Assembly: GCA_022792175.1 (NCBI GenBank)
Contig: JAAWAN010000037.1
Span: forward strand, 1 to 64,000
Direction of reading: 5' to 3'
DNA from: Provencibacterium sp.
GTDB taxonomy: Bacteria; Bacillota; Clostridia; Oscillospirales; Ruminococcaceae
Length of the DNA: 64,000 nucleotides
The translations under genes were made by a program, and so were the position numbers. Under the pieces are notes generated by a model. That model saw nothing but the letters and a program-made list of their open reading frames with translations, did not search any database and was not told the origin of the DNA. This document shows positions 25,581 to 34,082 of the stretch, piece by piece. Positions within the stretch are counted from its first letter, which is position 1. Each line of letters opens with the position of its first letter.

Positions 25581-25609
25581 TTTACTTCTCTCCTCTTTTC
25601 ATATATAAT
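25581..25609 (+). promoter_or_regulatory. Promoter of the CofE-like gene
   Basis: TTTACT (25581-25586), 17-base spacer, TATAAT (25604-25609), 80 bases before the start codon. Confidence 0.7.
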
Positions 25610-25688
25610 GAAAGCGTTTGATATTCACCGCCCTGGCCGGAAACGGCTGCCGGGCCCCGCCTTGATAAACAGGAAAGAAGGATTTGGC

Positions 25689-26879
25689 ATGGCTAGAATG
25701 GTAGGAACGGTTTCCCGCGGCATCCGCGCCCCGATTATCCGGGAGGGGGATGATATGGCAGCCATCACCGTGCGCTCGGTGCTTGAAGCGGCGAAGGAGG
25801 AGGGCTTCTCTCTGCGCGAGCGCGATGTAGTCGGCGTCACCGAAGCGGTGGTGGCGCGCGCGCAGGGCAACTATGCAAGCGTTTCACAGATTGCAAAGGA
25901 TGTGCGCGAAAAGCTCGGCGGCGGTACGATCGGCGTGCTCTTCCCCATTTTAAGCCGCAACCGCTTTGCCATCTGCCTGCGCGGCATCGCCCGCGGCGCA
26001 AAAAAGATTGTGCTGATGCTCAGCTATCCGGCCGATGAGGTCGGCAATCACCTCATTGATGAGGAGCTGCTCGATAAAAGCGGCATTGATCCCTATGCCG
26101 ATCTGCTCGACCTCGCCCGCTACCGCACCGCTTTCGGCTATGAAAAGCATCGCTTCACCGGCGTAGACTATGTCGAGTATTACAGTGAGCTCATCCGCGA
26201 ATCGGGCGCAGAGGTTGAGGTGGTGTTTTCCAACCGCCCCGAGGCCATCCTCTCCTATACCTCCCATGTGCTCTGCTGCGATATTCATACCCGCGCGCGC
26301 ACCAAAAGGTTATTGAAGGCCGCAGGGGCAAAGGTGGTTCTGGGGCTGGATGAGCTGATGACCGCCCCGGTGGACGGCAGCGGCTTCAACGCCGACTATG
26401 GCCTTCTCGGCTCGAACAAATCGACCGAGGAAAGCGTCAAGCTCTTCCCGCGCGGCTGCGATGCCTTCGCGCATGAGGTGCAGCAGCGCTTTCTCGCCGA
26501 AACCGGCAAGCATATCGAGGTGCTCGTCTATGGTGATGGTGCCTTTAAGGATCCTGTCGGAAAAATCTGGGAGCTTGCCGACCCGGTCGTCTCCCCCGGC
26601 CACACGGAAGGGCTGATTGGCACGCCGAACGAGCTGAAGATCAAATATCTGGCAGATAATGATTTTGCCGGACTCAGCGGCGAGCAGCTGCGTTCGGCCA
26701 TCTCCGAGCGCATTGCACACAAAAAAGAAAACCTTGTTGGCGATATGGCCTCGCAGGGCACCACTCCGCGCAGGCTGACCGATCTCATCGGCTCGCTGTG
26801 CGACCTGACCTCCGGCAGCGGCGACAAGGGAACGCCCATCATCCTCATCCAGGGTTATTTTGATAACTACACCGACTAA
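25689..26879 (+). CDS. CofE-like coenzyme F420-0:L-glutamate ligase family protein
   Basis: A 396-residue cytoplasmic protein. The N-terminal half shows the CofE pattern (SRGIRAPIIREGDD, then RERDVVGVTEAVVARAQG), and acidic and Ser/Asn motifs continue to DYGLLGSNKSTEE and GDGAFKDPVGKIWELADP. True CofE adds glutamate to F420-0, but no other F420 gene is here and clostridia of this type are not known to make F420. Family members in such genomes are therefore likely ligases of another acceptor. The ATG at 25689 is chosen over an upstream in-frame start because the latter precedes the promoter; GAAGGA lies before it. Confidence 0.78.
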   Translation: MARMVGTVSRGIRAPIIREGDDMAAITVRSVLEAAKEEGFSLRERDVVGVTEAVVARAQGNYASVSQIAKDVREKLGGGTIGVLFPILSRNRFAICLRGIARGAKKIVLMLSYPADEVGNHLIDEELLDKSGIDPYADLLDLARYRTAFGYEKHRFTGVDYVEYYSELIRESGAEVEVVFSNRPEAILSYTSHVLCCDIHTRARTKRLLKAAGAKVVLGLDELMTAPVDGSGFNADYGLLGSNKSTEESVKLFPRGCDAFAHEVQQRFLAETGKHIEVLVYGDGAFKDPVGKIWELADPVVSPGHTEGLIGTPNELKIKYLADNDFAGLSGEQLRSAISERIAHKKENLVGDMASQGTTPRRLTDLIGSLCDLTSGSGDKGTPIILIQGYFDNYTD

Positions 26880-26936
26880 ATTTTGCTGTTCGTTGAGCCT
26901 CTCTCCGGAGAGCGCTGCGGAGAAAACCTCCCTCTT

Positions 26937-26994
26937 TACCGAAAACCGGCAGCCTCCGGCCCGATGAAGGGCCAGAGGCTGCCGGTTTTCGGTA
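26937..26994. terminator. Bidirectional terminator between CofE-like and htrA genes
   Basis: TACCGAAAACCGGCAGCCT (26937-26955) pairs perfectly with 26976-26994, separating two convergent genes. Confidence 0.85.
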
Positions 26995-27025
26995 ACTATT
27001 GAAAATCTGAGAGGGAACAAAGGAA

Positions 27026-28531
27026 TCAATAAAACGGGAAGAACGGATAACCCGGATAGGAATCGTCGCTTCCATAACCGCCATAGCTGCTGCTCCCGCC
27101 GCTGGCGGAGTCCTCCTGCGCCTGCGAGAAGTTGGTGGTGCCGTTGTCCTCATCGAGCGTGACGGTAACGGTGAACAGCCGGCCCCTCTGGCCGCGCTGG
27201 CTGGCCATTCGGTAGACTTCAAAGGTCACCGTGTCGCCCGGCTTAAACTCGATCAGGTCGTTTTTCAGCGCGTTAAAGGACTCTATCGGCATCTCATTCA
27301 TCGCGGTGAGCACATCGCCCGGCACAACGCCCTGTTTGGCAATATTGCAGTCCGGATCCACGGCGGTCACCATAATGCCCGATACGTTGGAGGGCAGGCC
27401 CATAAACTGGGCGATGACGTTGGTCACATCATACCCCTGTATGCCTAAGCGCGGCCGGCCAGTTACCCGCCCGTTCTGCAGCAGGTCATCAATAATCGGC
27501 TTGGCATTGTTGATGGGAATGGCAAAGCCCAGCCCCTCATAGCCCTCCTTGACAAACTTGGCCGAGTTGATACCAACCACCTGGCCATAGCGGTTGACCA
27601 GTGCCCCGCCCGAATTGCCGGGGTTGATGGCCGCATCCGTCTGTATCACCCGCAGGCGGGCCGATTCGGTGTTAATCTGCCGGTCTAAAGCGGAAACAAT
27701 TCCGCTGGTGACCGAGCCGGAAAATTCCGAGCCGCCCGCGTTGCCAATCGCAATCACCCGCTCACCAACGCGCAGCAGGCTGCTGTCCCCAAATTCGGCA
27801 ACCGGCAGGTCGGGCATCGGGTCCGCCTGCAGTTTAATGACCGCCAGATCGGTCTGGATATCAATCCCGACCTGGGTGGCGTTGTAGCTCTCATCGTTGG
27901 GCAGCGTGACCTGCAGGCCGGTGTGCCCTTCAATGACATGCGCATTGGTGACGATATACCCATCCTTCGACATGATGATGCCGGAGCCCTCGCCGACAAT
28001 GCCATAGATGCTCTCACTGCTGAAATTGGTAATACACACCACCGAGGGGGAGACCCGGGCGGCAATGTCCTCATTAGAGAGCCCGTCATCGAGCTGCGCA
28101 GCCGTCCCCTGCGGAGTGGAGGAGATATTCAGGCGCGGCGCATCCGCTGCCGGGGATTCCGGCGAAACCGGATCATTCCCCTGCACATCCACAAAGCTTT
28201 TGTTCACCAGTGCATAGGCGCCATAGCCCGCAAAACCCACCAGCGAAACGGTAAGAACGACCGCTACCAGCGAAAAAAAGACCACCAGTCCCTTTTTTCC
28301 CTTTTTGGAAACCTTCTTCGTGCTGCCGCCCGACTGGTAATCGGAAAAATCATAGCGGTAGGGCTCCTCGGGGGAGCGGCTGTGTGCAGAGCGGTAATCC
28401 CCGTTCCCGCCATAAGGGTTGCTGCGGGAGGCGGAAGAATAGGGATCCGGCCGGCCCTCCCCGCCTCCCTCAAAGTCATTTGGCCGGTAGGGGCGGTAGG
28501 AGTCGTTCTGATTGTCCTGATAATCGTTCAT
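27026..28531 (-). CDS. htrA: HtrA/DegP-type membrane-anchored serine protease
   Basis: A 501-residue protein quality-control protease. A polar, Tyr/Asn/Gly/Ser-rich cytoplasmic tail (1-75) precedes one membrane helix (about 82-105), leaving the protease outside the cell. The trypsin-like domain has His198 (VTNAHV), Asp228 (TDLAVIKL) and Ser307 (NPGNSGGALVN), all intact. One PDZ domain follows near 370-465 (GIMVTAVDPDCNIAKQGVVPGD). The C-terminal 35 residues are Gly/Ser/Tyr-rich. AAAGGA precedes the ATG. It lies 107 bases downstream of a two-component system on the same strand, the arrangement seen for envelope stress systems such as CssRS-HtrA, so control by that pair is likely. Confidence 0.95.
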   Translation of the reverse strand: MNDYQDNQNDSYRPYRPNDFEGGGEGRPDPYSSASRSNPYGGNGDYRSAHSRSPEEPYRYDFSDYQSGGSTKKVSKKGKKGLVVFFSLVAVVLTVSLVGFAGYGAYALVNKSFVDVQGNDPVSPESPAADAPRLNISSTPQGTAAQLDDGLSNEDIAARVSPSVVCITNFSSESIYGIVGEGSGIIMSKDGYIVTNAHVIEGHTGLQVTLPNDESYNATQVGIDIQTDLAVIKLQADPMPDLPVAEFGDSSLLRVGERVIAIGNAGGSEFSGSVTSGIVSALDRQINTESARLRVIQTDAAINPGNSGGALVNRYGQVVGINSAKFVKEGYEGLGFAIPINNAKPIIDDLLQNGRVTGRPRLGIQGYDVTNVIAQFMGLPSNVSGIMVTAVDPDCNIAKQGVVPGDVLTAMNEMPIESFNALKNDLIEFKPGDTVTFEVYRMASQRGQRGRLFTVTVTLDEDNGTTNFSQAQEDSASGGSSSYGGYGSDDSYPGYPFFPFY

Positions 28532-28638
28532 CGGTAGACCATTCCTTTCTGTGGTCTTGTCTGCCCTTTATCGGGCCGGCAGCCCATTATCACAATTCCG
28601 CCTGCCAGGCAGGGGATGCCCGCAGCCTCTTCGCCCTC

Positions 28639-30108
28639 TCAGGGTTTCAGCTTTTCATTTTTCCGGAAAAGGCTCTGGGCGCTTTTGGCGGCGCAGGGCA
28701 GCGAGAAGCGGAATTCACAGTATTCGCCTTCCACGCTCTTCACTATTATCTCACCGCCATGCAGATTTATAATCGAGCGCACAATATGCAGCCCGAGCCC
28801 GACGCCGGTTTTGTCCATACTGCGGGAGCGGTCAGTTTTATAAAAGCGTTCAAAAATCCGCGGGATTTCCTCCTTGGTGAGTCCCTCACCCGAGTTGCGG
28901 ATGCCGACATAGGTCATCGCCCCCTCCTGCTGGTAGCTGACCCGGATATATCCGCCCTCGCCCGCAAATTTTACGGCGTTTTCCGTCAGATTATAAACCA
29001 CCTGGTGGATAAGGTCAGGATCGGCGTTGACCATAACTTTCCCTGCATCCAGTCCCTGAATATCCAGATGCTTCTCCTCAATCGAGCGCTCAAAGGTAAA
29101 TACTGTGCGGCAAACGATGTCGTTGATATCAAACGCTGAGGGAGTAAGCTTCATCTCCCCCGCCTCAATCCGGGCGATCCCCAGCATCGAGCGCACCAGC
29201 CGCGAGAGGCGCTTGACCTCCTCGGAAACGATGCCCAGATACTGGTCCCTTTTCTCCTCGGGGATGGTGCCATCCAGTATCCCATCGATAAACCCGGCAA
29301 TGGTGGTCATCGGGGTTTTGAGCTCATGCGAAACGTTGGCAATAAACGAGCGGCGGGAGGATTCCTGCGAAGAAAGGGAAGTAGCCATCGCATTAAAGGC
29401 CATGGCCAGCTTGCCGATTTCATCATACCGCTCGACTGGAACGCGCACCGAAAAATCCCCCTTGGCGAAGGACTGGGTGGCGGCGAGCATCTCCCGCAGC
29501 GGGCGCACCAGCCGGCGGGTGACGAAATAAACGATGATGCAGGTCACCGCCATCACAATCAGCGCGCTGAACATAAACATTTTCAGGGTAGTCGTAATCA
29601 ACCGGGAGAGCGACTGAGCATTCAGCGAGGCGAAAACGGCCCCCACCATCTGCCCGTTTACCTTCATGGGAACGCCGACGGTGTAATACTGCTCATCATA
29701 AATCCCGCCGAGGCGCCCTAATTCCTGGTAGCGCCCCTCATCCCCCGCCCTGCGCACAATCGCCTTCGGTACCAGATAGGCAGTATGGTTGCAGGGGGAG
29801 CGGTGGGTGCAGACGTGGGTCTTCCCCTCTACATCCACCAGAAACAGATCCGCATTGATCGATTTGGAGAGCAGGGTGAAGCCGTCTATTACGCTATCCT
29901 TGTTGATGAGGCCGGTATAGCCGTTATTCGCATAGTCCTGCAGCGCAATCGCAGCAGCATGCCCGGCATTCGTCTCCAGAAGGGAGAGCTTGTCGTTTTT
30001 CAGGTAGTTGGCCGTCAATGCCAGCAACACCACGCTCAGCACGGTTGTGCTGAGCAGAATGATGGCTGCACAGACAGAAAAATATTTGGTGAACAGGCTC
30101 TTCTGCAT
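28639..30108 (-). CDS. Membrane sensor histidine kinase
   Basis: A 489-residue OmpR-type partner kinase. The first helix is at about 10-33 and the second at 175-196. Between them lies a 140-residue extracytoplasmic sensor with three Cys (HVCTHRSPCNH), possibly redox or metal sensing. A HAMP domain (about 195-248) leads to HisKA with His261 in SHELKTP, then the HATPase with the N box (VYNLTENAVKFA) and the GVGLGL box. It begins 3 bases after the response regulator gene ends. The signal is probably envelope stress, given the htrA neighbour. Confidence 0.95.
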   Translation of the reverse strand: MQKSLFTKYFSVCAAIILLSTTVLSVVLLALTANYLKNDKLSLLETNAGHAAAIALQDYANNGYTGLINKDSVIDGFTLLSKSINADLFLVDVEGKTHVCTHRSPCNHTAYLVPKAIVRRAGDEGRYQELGRLGGIYDEQYYTVGVPMKVNGQMVGAVFASLNAQSLSRLITTTLKMFMFSALIVMAVTCIIVYFVTRRLVRPLREMLAATQSFAKGDFSVRVPVERYDEIGKLAMAFNAMATSLSSQESSRRSFIANVSHELKTPMTTIAGFIDGILDGTIPEEKRDQYLGIVSEEVKRLSRLVRSMLGIARIEAGEMKLTPSAFDINDIVCRTVFTFERSIEEKHLDIQGLDAGKVMVNADPDLIHQVVYNLTENAVKFAGEGGYIRVSYQQEGAMTYVGIRNSGEGLTKEEIPRIFERFYKTDRSRSMDKTGVGLGLHIVRSIINLHGGEIIVKSVEGEYCEFRFSLPCAAKSAQSLFRKNEKLKP

Positions 30109-30111
30109 GCC

Positions 30112-30813
30112 CTACTCTTTGACCTCGAATTTATAGCCCACACCCCAGACGGTTTTGAGGCTCCACTGGTCGCTGACCCCCTCCAGCTTCTCGCGCAGGC
30201 GTTTGACATGGACATCCACCGTCCGGCTGTCCCCATAATATTCAAAGCCCCATACCTCATCGAGCAGCTGGTCGCGGGTATAAACCCGGTTGGGGTTGGA
30301 GGCGAGGTGGTAGAGAAGCTCCAGCTCCTTGGGCGGCGTATCAACGACGCGGCCATCCACCTTGAGCTCATACTTAGTCATATTGACCACCAGCTTATCA
30401 TAGGAAACCTCCTTGATATCGGGCATATCGCCCGCCTTGCCGGTGCGGCGCATAACCGCCTTGATGCGGGCGACAATCTCCTTGGCATCAAAGGGCTTGA
30501 CAACATAGTCATCCGCACCCAGCTCAAGGCCGAGCACCTTATCAAAGGTTTCCCCCTTGGCGGTAATCATAATGATGGGGCAATTGGATTTTTTGCGGAT
30601 TTCCCGGCAGACCTGCCAGCCATCGAGCTTGGGCATCATGATATCGAGCAGCACGATATCCGGGGGTTCCTCGGCAAATTTTTCGAGCGCGCGTTCGCCA
30701 TCCGCCGCAATGGTGACAGCATAGCCCTCCTTTTCAAGATACAGACGCAGCAGCTCTGCAATGTTCTGGTCATCATCAGCTACCAGTATTTTGCCTATCG
30801 GCACCTTGCTCAC
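30112..30813 (-). CDS. OmpR/PhoB-family response regulator
   Basis: A 233-residue regulator. The receiver has the acidic pair in VADDD (11-15), phospho-acceptor Asp57 (VLLDIMMP) and Lys in MITAKGE. The winged-helix DNA-binding domain occupies about 130-230 (LELLYHLASNPNRVYTRDQLL, RTVDVHVKRLREKL). The listed GTG start has GAGGAG almost touching it; the GTG three codons later (30804) has better spacing. It heads the regulator-kinase-htrA cluster. Confidence 0.95.
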   Translation of the reverse strand: MSKVPIGKILVADDDQNIAELLRLYLEKEGYAVTIAADGERALEKFAEEPPDIVLLDIMMPKLDGWQVCREIRKKSNCPIIMITAKGETFDKVLGLELGADDYVVKPFDAKEIVARIKAVMRRTGKAGDMPDIKEVSYDKLVVNMTKYELKVDGRVVDTPPKELELLYHLASNPNRVYTRDQLLDEVWGFEYYGDSRTVDVHVKRLREKLEGVSDQWSLKTVWGVGYKFEVKE

Positions 30814-30975
30814 TCTCCTCTTTGCAGCGGACGGCCCGCCGTCCGGATTTCGGGCAGAAAAATCCCGATCGTTGTATTTCTATTATACCGCATTCGGGCA
30901 GGACTTGGTGAAATTTTTTTGAACGCTTGCCTGTTTTCCGGTAAAAAAGCATAGGAAAGAGGCGGCAAAAAGAAC

Positions 30976-31015
30976 AGCGGCCCCTCTTTTTGAAGGAGCC
31001 GCCGCTCTTTTTTCT
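30976..31015. terminator. Orphan hairpin with T-run between divergent genes
   Basis: AGCGGC...GCCGCT arms with an internal CC/CC mismatch, followed by CTTTTTTC, look like a terminator on the plus strand and a weaker one on the minus strand. It lies in the divergent gap 30814-31343, where no gene should terminate. The rest of that gap holds promoters (-10 TATAAT at 30882-30887 on the minus strand) and nothing else I recognise. Confidence 0.45.
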
Positions 31016-31281
31016 TTGCGGGGGTCTGCAGCCGTTTTTTTCCGTCTGCAGAAGAAAGCCTGCAGATTGGCCAGATACCGCTCATATACAAGCCTATTCC
31101 GGGAGCCCGGCCGCTGTTTCAAGGCTGAACTGCGCCCCCCGGAATACCCGCCTGATAAACATGGGGAGAGACTATCTCGCTCACCGGGAGGTTGAGGCTG
31201 CTCTGCATCCTGCAGGATATGGAGCACCCTGCGAAGTTCTGTGTTTGCAGCTCCTGTGCCTTTAAATCGTCCCCCCAGCCA

Positions 31282-31310
31282 TTCTTATCTGCGGCTGCCT
31301 GTGCTATAAT
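31282..31310 (+). promoter_or_regulatory. Likely promoter of the amidohydrolase gene
   Basis: A weak -35 TTCTTA (31282-31287), 17 bases, and a perfect TATAAT (31305-31310), 34 bases before the start codon. Confidence 0.5.
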
Positions 31311-31343
31311 AATCTTCAGACCACCTCAGAAAGGAGAAGCCTT

Positions 31344-32255
31344 ATGAAAATCATCGATGCGCACGCCCATGTCGTGCAGTGTATTGCGGGGACCGGCTCC
31401 CAGGGGGAGCTGCGCCCCTGCGGCGGCGGACGGGCTGTCTATGCGACAGGAAACAGTTTTCAGATTCTTCCGCCGGAGATTGGCGAATATGACGCCACCC
31501 CGCAGGCTCTGCTGCGGGTGATGGATGCCCACGGCGTCGAAAAGGCGGTGCTGCTGCAGGGGAACTACTTCGGCTTTCAGAACCTTTATACCTGGCAGGC
31601 GGTGCAGGACTATCCCGAGCGCTTCATCGGGGCGGCCAGCTATGATCCGTTTTCCGTTTCAGCCGAGGCCATTCAAAAGCACCTGTTTGAGGAGCTGGGC
31701 TTTAAAATCATCAAAATGGAGGTCAGCAGCGGCTCGGGACTGATGGCCAACCATCCGCCGGTGGATCTGGACGGAGAGGTGATGCACGGGGTCTACCGCT
31801 ATGCGGCGCAGCGGGGGCTGACCTTTATTATCGATATCGGCAAGCCCCGCAGCGTCAGCTGGCAGGTGGATGCTCTCAGCCGCGCCATCGCCCGCTATCC
31901 GGAGATGACCTTTGTTGTCTGCCACCTGCTCTCCCCGCAGCTTCAGGATGGCGAGCTGCTCCGGCGCTCACTCGAAAAGCTGGCGCTGCCGAATGTCTTT
32001 TTCGACCTGGCGGCGCTCTGCCTCAACAGCCAGCCGGAGACTTACCCCTACGAAACGGCACGGGGTTATGTACGGACTGCCGCGGACATTGTAGGGGCCG
32101 AGCGCCTTCTCTGGGGCAGCGATATGCCCTCCGCCATGACGCGGGACAGCTACCGGCATTTTATCGACTTTGTCGCCCTGCATCCCGGGCTGCGGGAGGA
32201 GGAGAAGGAAAAAATCCTTTACGATAACGCGCAGCAGCTGTTTTTTGCACAGTAA
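31344..32255 (+). CDS. Amidohydrolase-family (amidohydro_2) metal-dependent hydrolase
   Basis: A 303-residue TIM-barrel enzyme. The metal-binding HxH is at the start (IIDAHAHVV), with later ligands in VVCHLLSP and the terminal Asp in LLWGSDMPSAM. This pattern matches the amidohydro_2 group that includes decarboxylases and lactonases of aromatic or sugar acids. AAAGGAG precedes the ATG. The DUF3737 gene follows on the same strand after 109 bases. The substrate is unknown. Confidence 0.85.
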   Translation: MKIIDAHAHVVQCIAGTGSQGELRPCGGGRAVYATGNSFQILPPEIGEYDATPQALLRVMDAHGVEKAVLLQGNYFGFQNLYTWQAVQDYPERFIGAASYDPFSVSAEAIQKHLFEELGFKIIKMEVSSGSGLMANHPPVDLDGEVMHGVYRYAAQRGLTFIIDIGKPRSVSWQVDALSRAIARYPEMTFVVCHLLSPQLQDGELLRRSLEKLALPNVFFDLAALCLNSQPETYPYETARGYVRTAADIVGAERLLWGSDMPSAMTRDSYRHFIDFVALHPGLREEEKEKILYDNAQQLFFAQ

Positions 32256-32364
32256 AAAAGAGGGGAGATACAGCCGCCGCTCTGCCGGATTTTACCCGCA
32301 TCCCAGAGGCAGAGCAGCAATCGCCTTTCATACAGCAGGTGAAGAGACGAAAGGGAGGTTCACC

Positions 32365-33216
32365 ATGAAAACGATATCTGACAAAAGCTTTGATGAAGAA
32401 AGGGCGCTTTACGGCGAACAGGACCTTTTGGTGCAAAACTGCTCGTTTGACGGCCCCGCCGACGGGGAGAGCGCCTTCAAGGAGGGGAAGGACCTTCAGG
32501 TGGAGGGGTGCTTTTTTAACCTGCGCTATCCCTTCTGGCACGATGAGGGTCTCCTCATCCGAAACTGTCGGATGAGCGGGCTCTGCCGGGCGGCCCTCTG
32601 GTATTCTCAGGATGTCAAAATCAGCGGCAGCCAGTTGCACGGCATCAAGGCCCTGCGGGAGTGCGCAAACATCCATATGCAGGACTGCGACATCCTCTCC
32701 CCGGAGTTTGGCTGGTCCACCCGGGGCATCCGGATGGAGGATTGCACCGCCCAGAGCGAATATTTTATGATGCGCTCCCAAAATCTCACCTTCCGGGGAG
32801 TCAGCATGCAGGGCAAATATTCCTTTCAGTATATCGAAAATGCCCTCTTCGAAAACTGCAGCTTCGACACCAAGGATGCCTTCTGGCATGGAAAAAATAT
32901 CACCGTCAAAAACAGCACCGTCAAAGGGGAATACCTGGCCTGGTACAGTGAGGGCCTTACCTTTATAAACTGCAAAATCATCGGCACCCAGCCGCTTTGC
33001 TACTGCAAAAATCTGCAGCTCATCGACTGCGAAATGATAGACGCCGACCTCGCTTTTGAGCGCTCAGAGGTAGAAGCCACCCTCACCGCCCCCATCCTCA
33101 GCATTAAAAACCCTCTCTCTGGACACATCCGCGTTCCGGCGGTCGGGGAGATTATCCGGGACATTGAGGGAGCAGACGGAGAGATTATTGTGGGAAAACC
33201 GTGCCGGTGCGCCTGA
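32365..33216 (+). CDS. DUF3737 right-handed beta-helix protein
   Basis: A 283-residue protein of short repeated strands rich in Cys, Asn and aromatic residues (LLVQNCSFDG, LIRNCRMSG, IHMQDCDIL, MEDCTAQSE, LFENCSFDT, LTFINCKII). These stack as coils of a parallel beta-helix. It matches DUF3737, widespread in gut Firmicutes, of unknown function. No signal peptide, so cytoplasmic. The ATG at 32365 follows AAAGGGAGG. Possibly co-transcribed with the amidohydrolase, since no terminator separates them. Confidence 0.85.
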   Translation: MKTISDKSFDEERALYGEQDLLVQNCSFDGPADGESAFKEGKDLQVEGCFFNLRYPFWHDEGLLIRNCRMSGLCRAALWYSQDVKISGSQLHGIKALRECANIHMQDCDILSPEFGWSTRGIRMEDCTAQSEYFMMRSQNLTFRGVSMQGKYSFQYIENALFENCSFDTKDAFWHGKNITVKNSTVKGEYLAWYSEGLTFINCKIIGTQPLCYCKNLQLIDCEMIDADLAFERSEVEATLTAPILSIKNPLSGHIRVPAVGEIIRDIEGADGEIIVGKPCRCA

Positions 33217-33264
33217 AAAAAGGGTCTGCTGCAAAATGCCTGCATTTTGCAGCAGACCCTTTTT
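33216..33264. terminator. Bidirectional terminator, dispersed hairpin family copy 2
   Basis: AGGGTCTGCTGCAAAATGC (33221-33239) pairs with 33242-33260, flanked by A and T runs on either side. It separates two convergent genes and belongs to the family at 16448 and 34709. Confidence 0.85.
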
Positions 33265-33275
33265 CCGGCAGCCGG

Positions 33276-34082
33276 TTAATCGGTCAAAAGCATCCTCGGC
33301 CAGTCCATAAAATAGAAGGGCTCGCCGCTTTCATTCTCCCAGCATTCGCGGACATAGCCTGCCAGAGGCATACCCTCCGGCACGGCGGCAGGCTTGCCGG
33401 TAGGGCTGAAGAAGACGAGGGCTGCATCGGCAGTGACGGCGAAGGTGTGGTTTTTCTCCGCCCATGGGGTGCGCAGGATGACATGCGTCCGGCTCTCCCG
33501 CTCTTTACCCAGCAGCCGGTAAAGATCGATGAACGGCAGCTCCATCCCCCGCAGCTGAATTTTGCCATCCTCCCGCGCAGAGGCAACGCACACCTCCTGA
33601 ATATTCGCGGCCGGCTCCACAAAGGATATGCCGCCTGCCTGCATAAGCAGGAATCTTCCGCTGCAGGCAGCCGAGGAGGGGTTGGCCGCCCAGGGGGGGG
33701 CGGTCTGCTTCTTTCTTGCGGCAAACGTCTCATCAAACAGGCAGAGGATTCCGTCAGCAAGCTCCCGGATTTCATCGGCATAGATAGCGGCCTGTCTGCC
33801 TGTAAAGCCGGTGATTCGAATAGCCTCAATGGCGCCGTTAATGGCCAGAAGGTTCAGCCGCTGCGCGAGATCCATCGCTGCGGCCCTGTCTATCTCCCTT
33901 TCCTCTACGATGGCCCCTTCCGCCATAGCGTGGATAAGCGTCCCTGTTCTGCGGGTCTCCTCCGCCACGACCGCCAGGCCCTTCCCCTCGTTTTCCAGCG
34001 ATGCGGCATGCGCGGCGATGAGCGTCGCCATCATCCACAGCCGTTCGCCGATGTGGTCCAGCTTCCAAAGCATGCGGTTCAT
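33276..34082 (-). CDS. Soluble MCP-tip/CheW-like protein coupled to a sigma factor
   Basis: A 268-residue cytoplasmic protein with no membrane helix. Residues 18-60 (SLENEGKGLAVVAEETRR) and 70-115 (LNLLAINGAIEAIRITG then YADEIRELADGI) each resemble the signalling tip of methyl-accepting chemotaxis proteins, canonically NLLALNAAIEAARAGE...GFAVVADEVRKLA. From about 145 to the end it resembles CheW (ISFVEPAANIQEV, LRGMELPFIDLYRLLG). The ATG overlaps the sigma gene stop as ATGA, and GGAGG precedes it, so they are one unit. No chemotaxis or flagellar genes are near. A role as sensor or regulator of the sigma factor is inference. Domain calls are by eye. Confidence 0.6.
   Translation of the reverse strand: MNRMLWKLDHIGERLWMMATLIAAHAASLENEGKGLAVVAEETRRTGTLIHAMAEGAIVEEREIDRAAAMDLAQRLNLLAINGAIEAIRITGFTGRQAAIYADEIRELADGILCLFDETFAARKKQTAPPWAANPSSAACSGRFLLMQAGGISFVEPAANIQEVCVASAREDGKIQLRGMELPFIDLYRLLGKERESRTHVILRTPWAEKNHTFAVTADAALVFFSPTGKPAAVPEGMPLAGYVRECWENESGEPFYFMDWPRMLLTD

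Noticed and set aside
30990-31265. A 91-codon plus-strand ORF upstream of the amidohydrolase
   Set aside because: It begins inside a terminator-like hairpin, lacks a ribosome site and shows no protein-like pattern.
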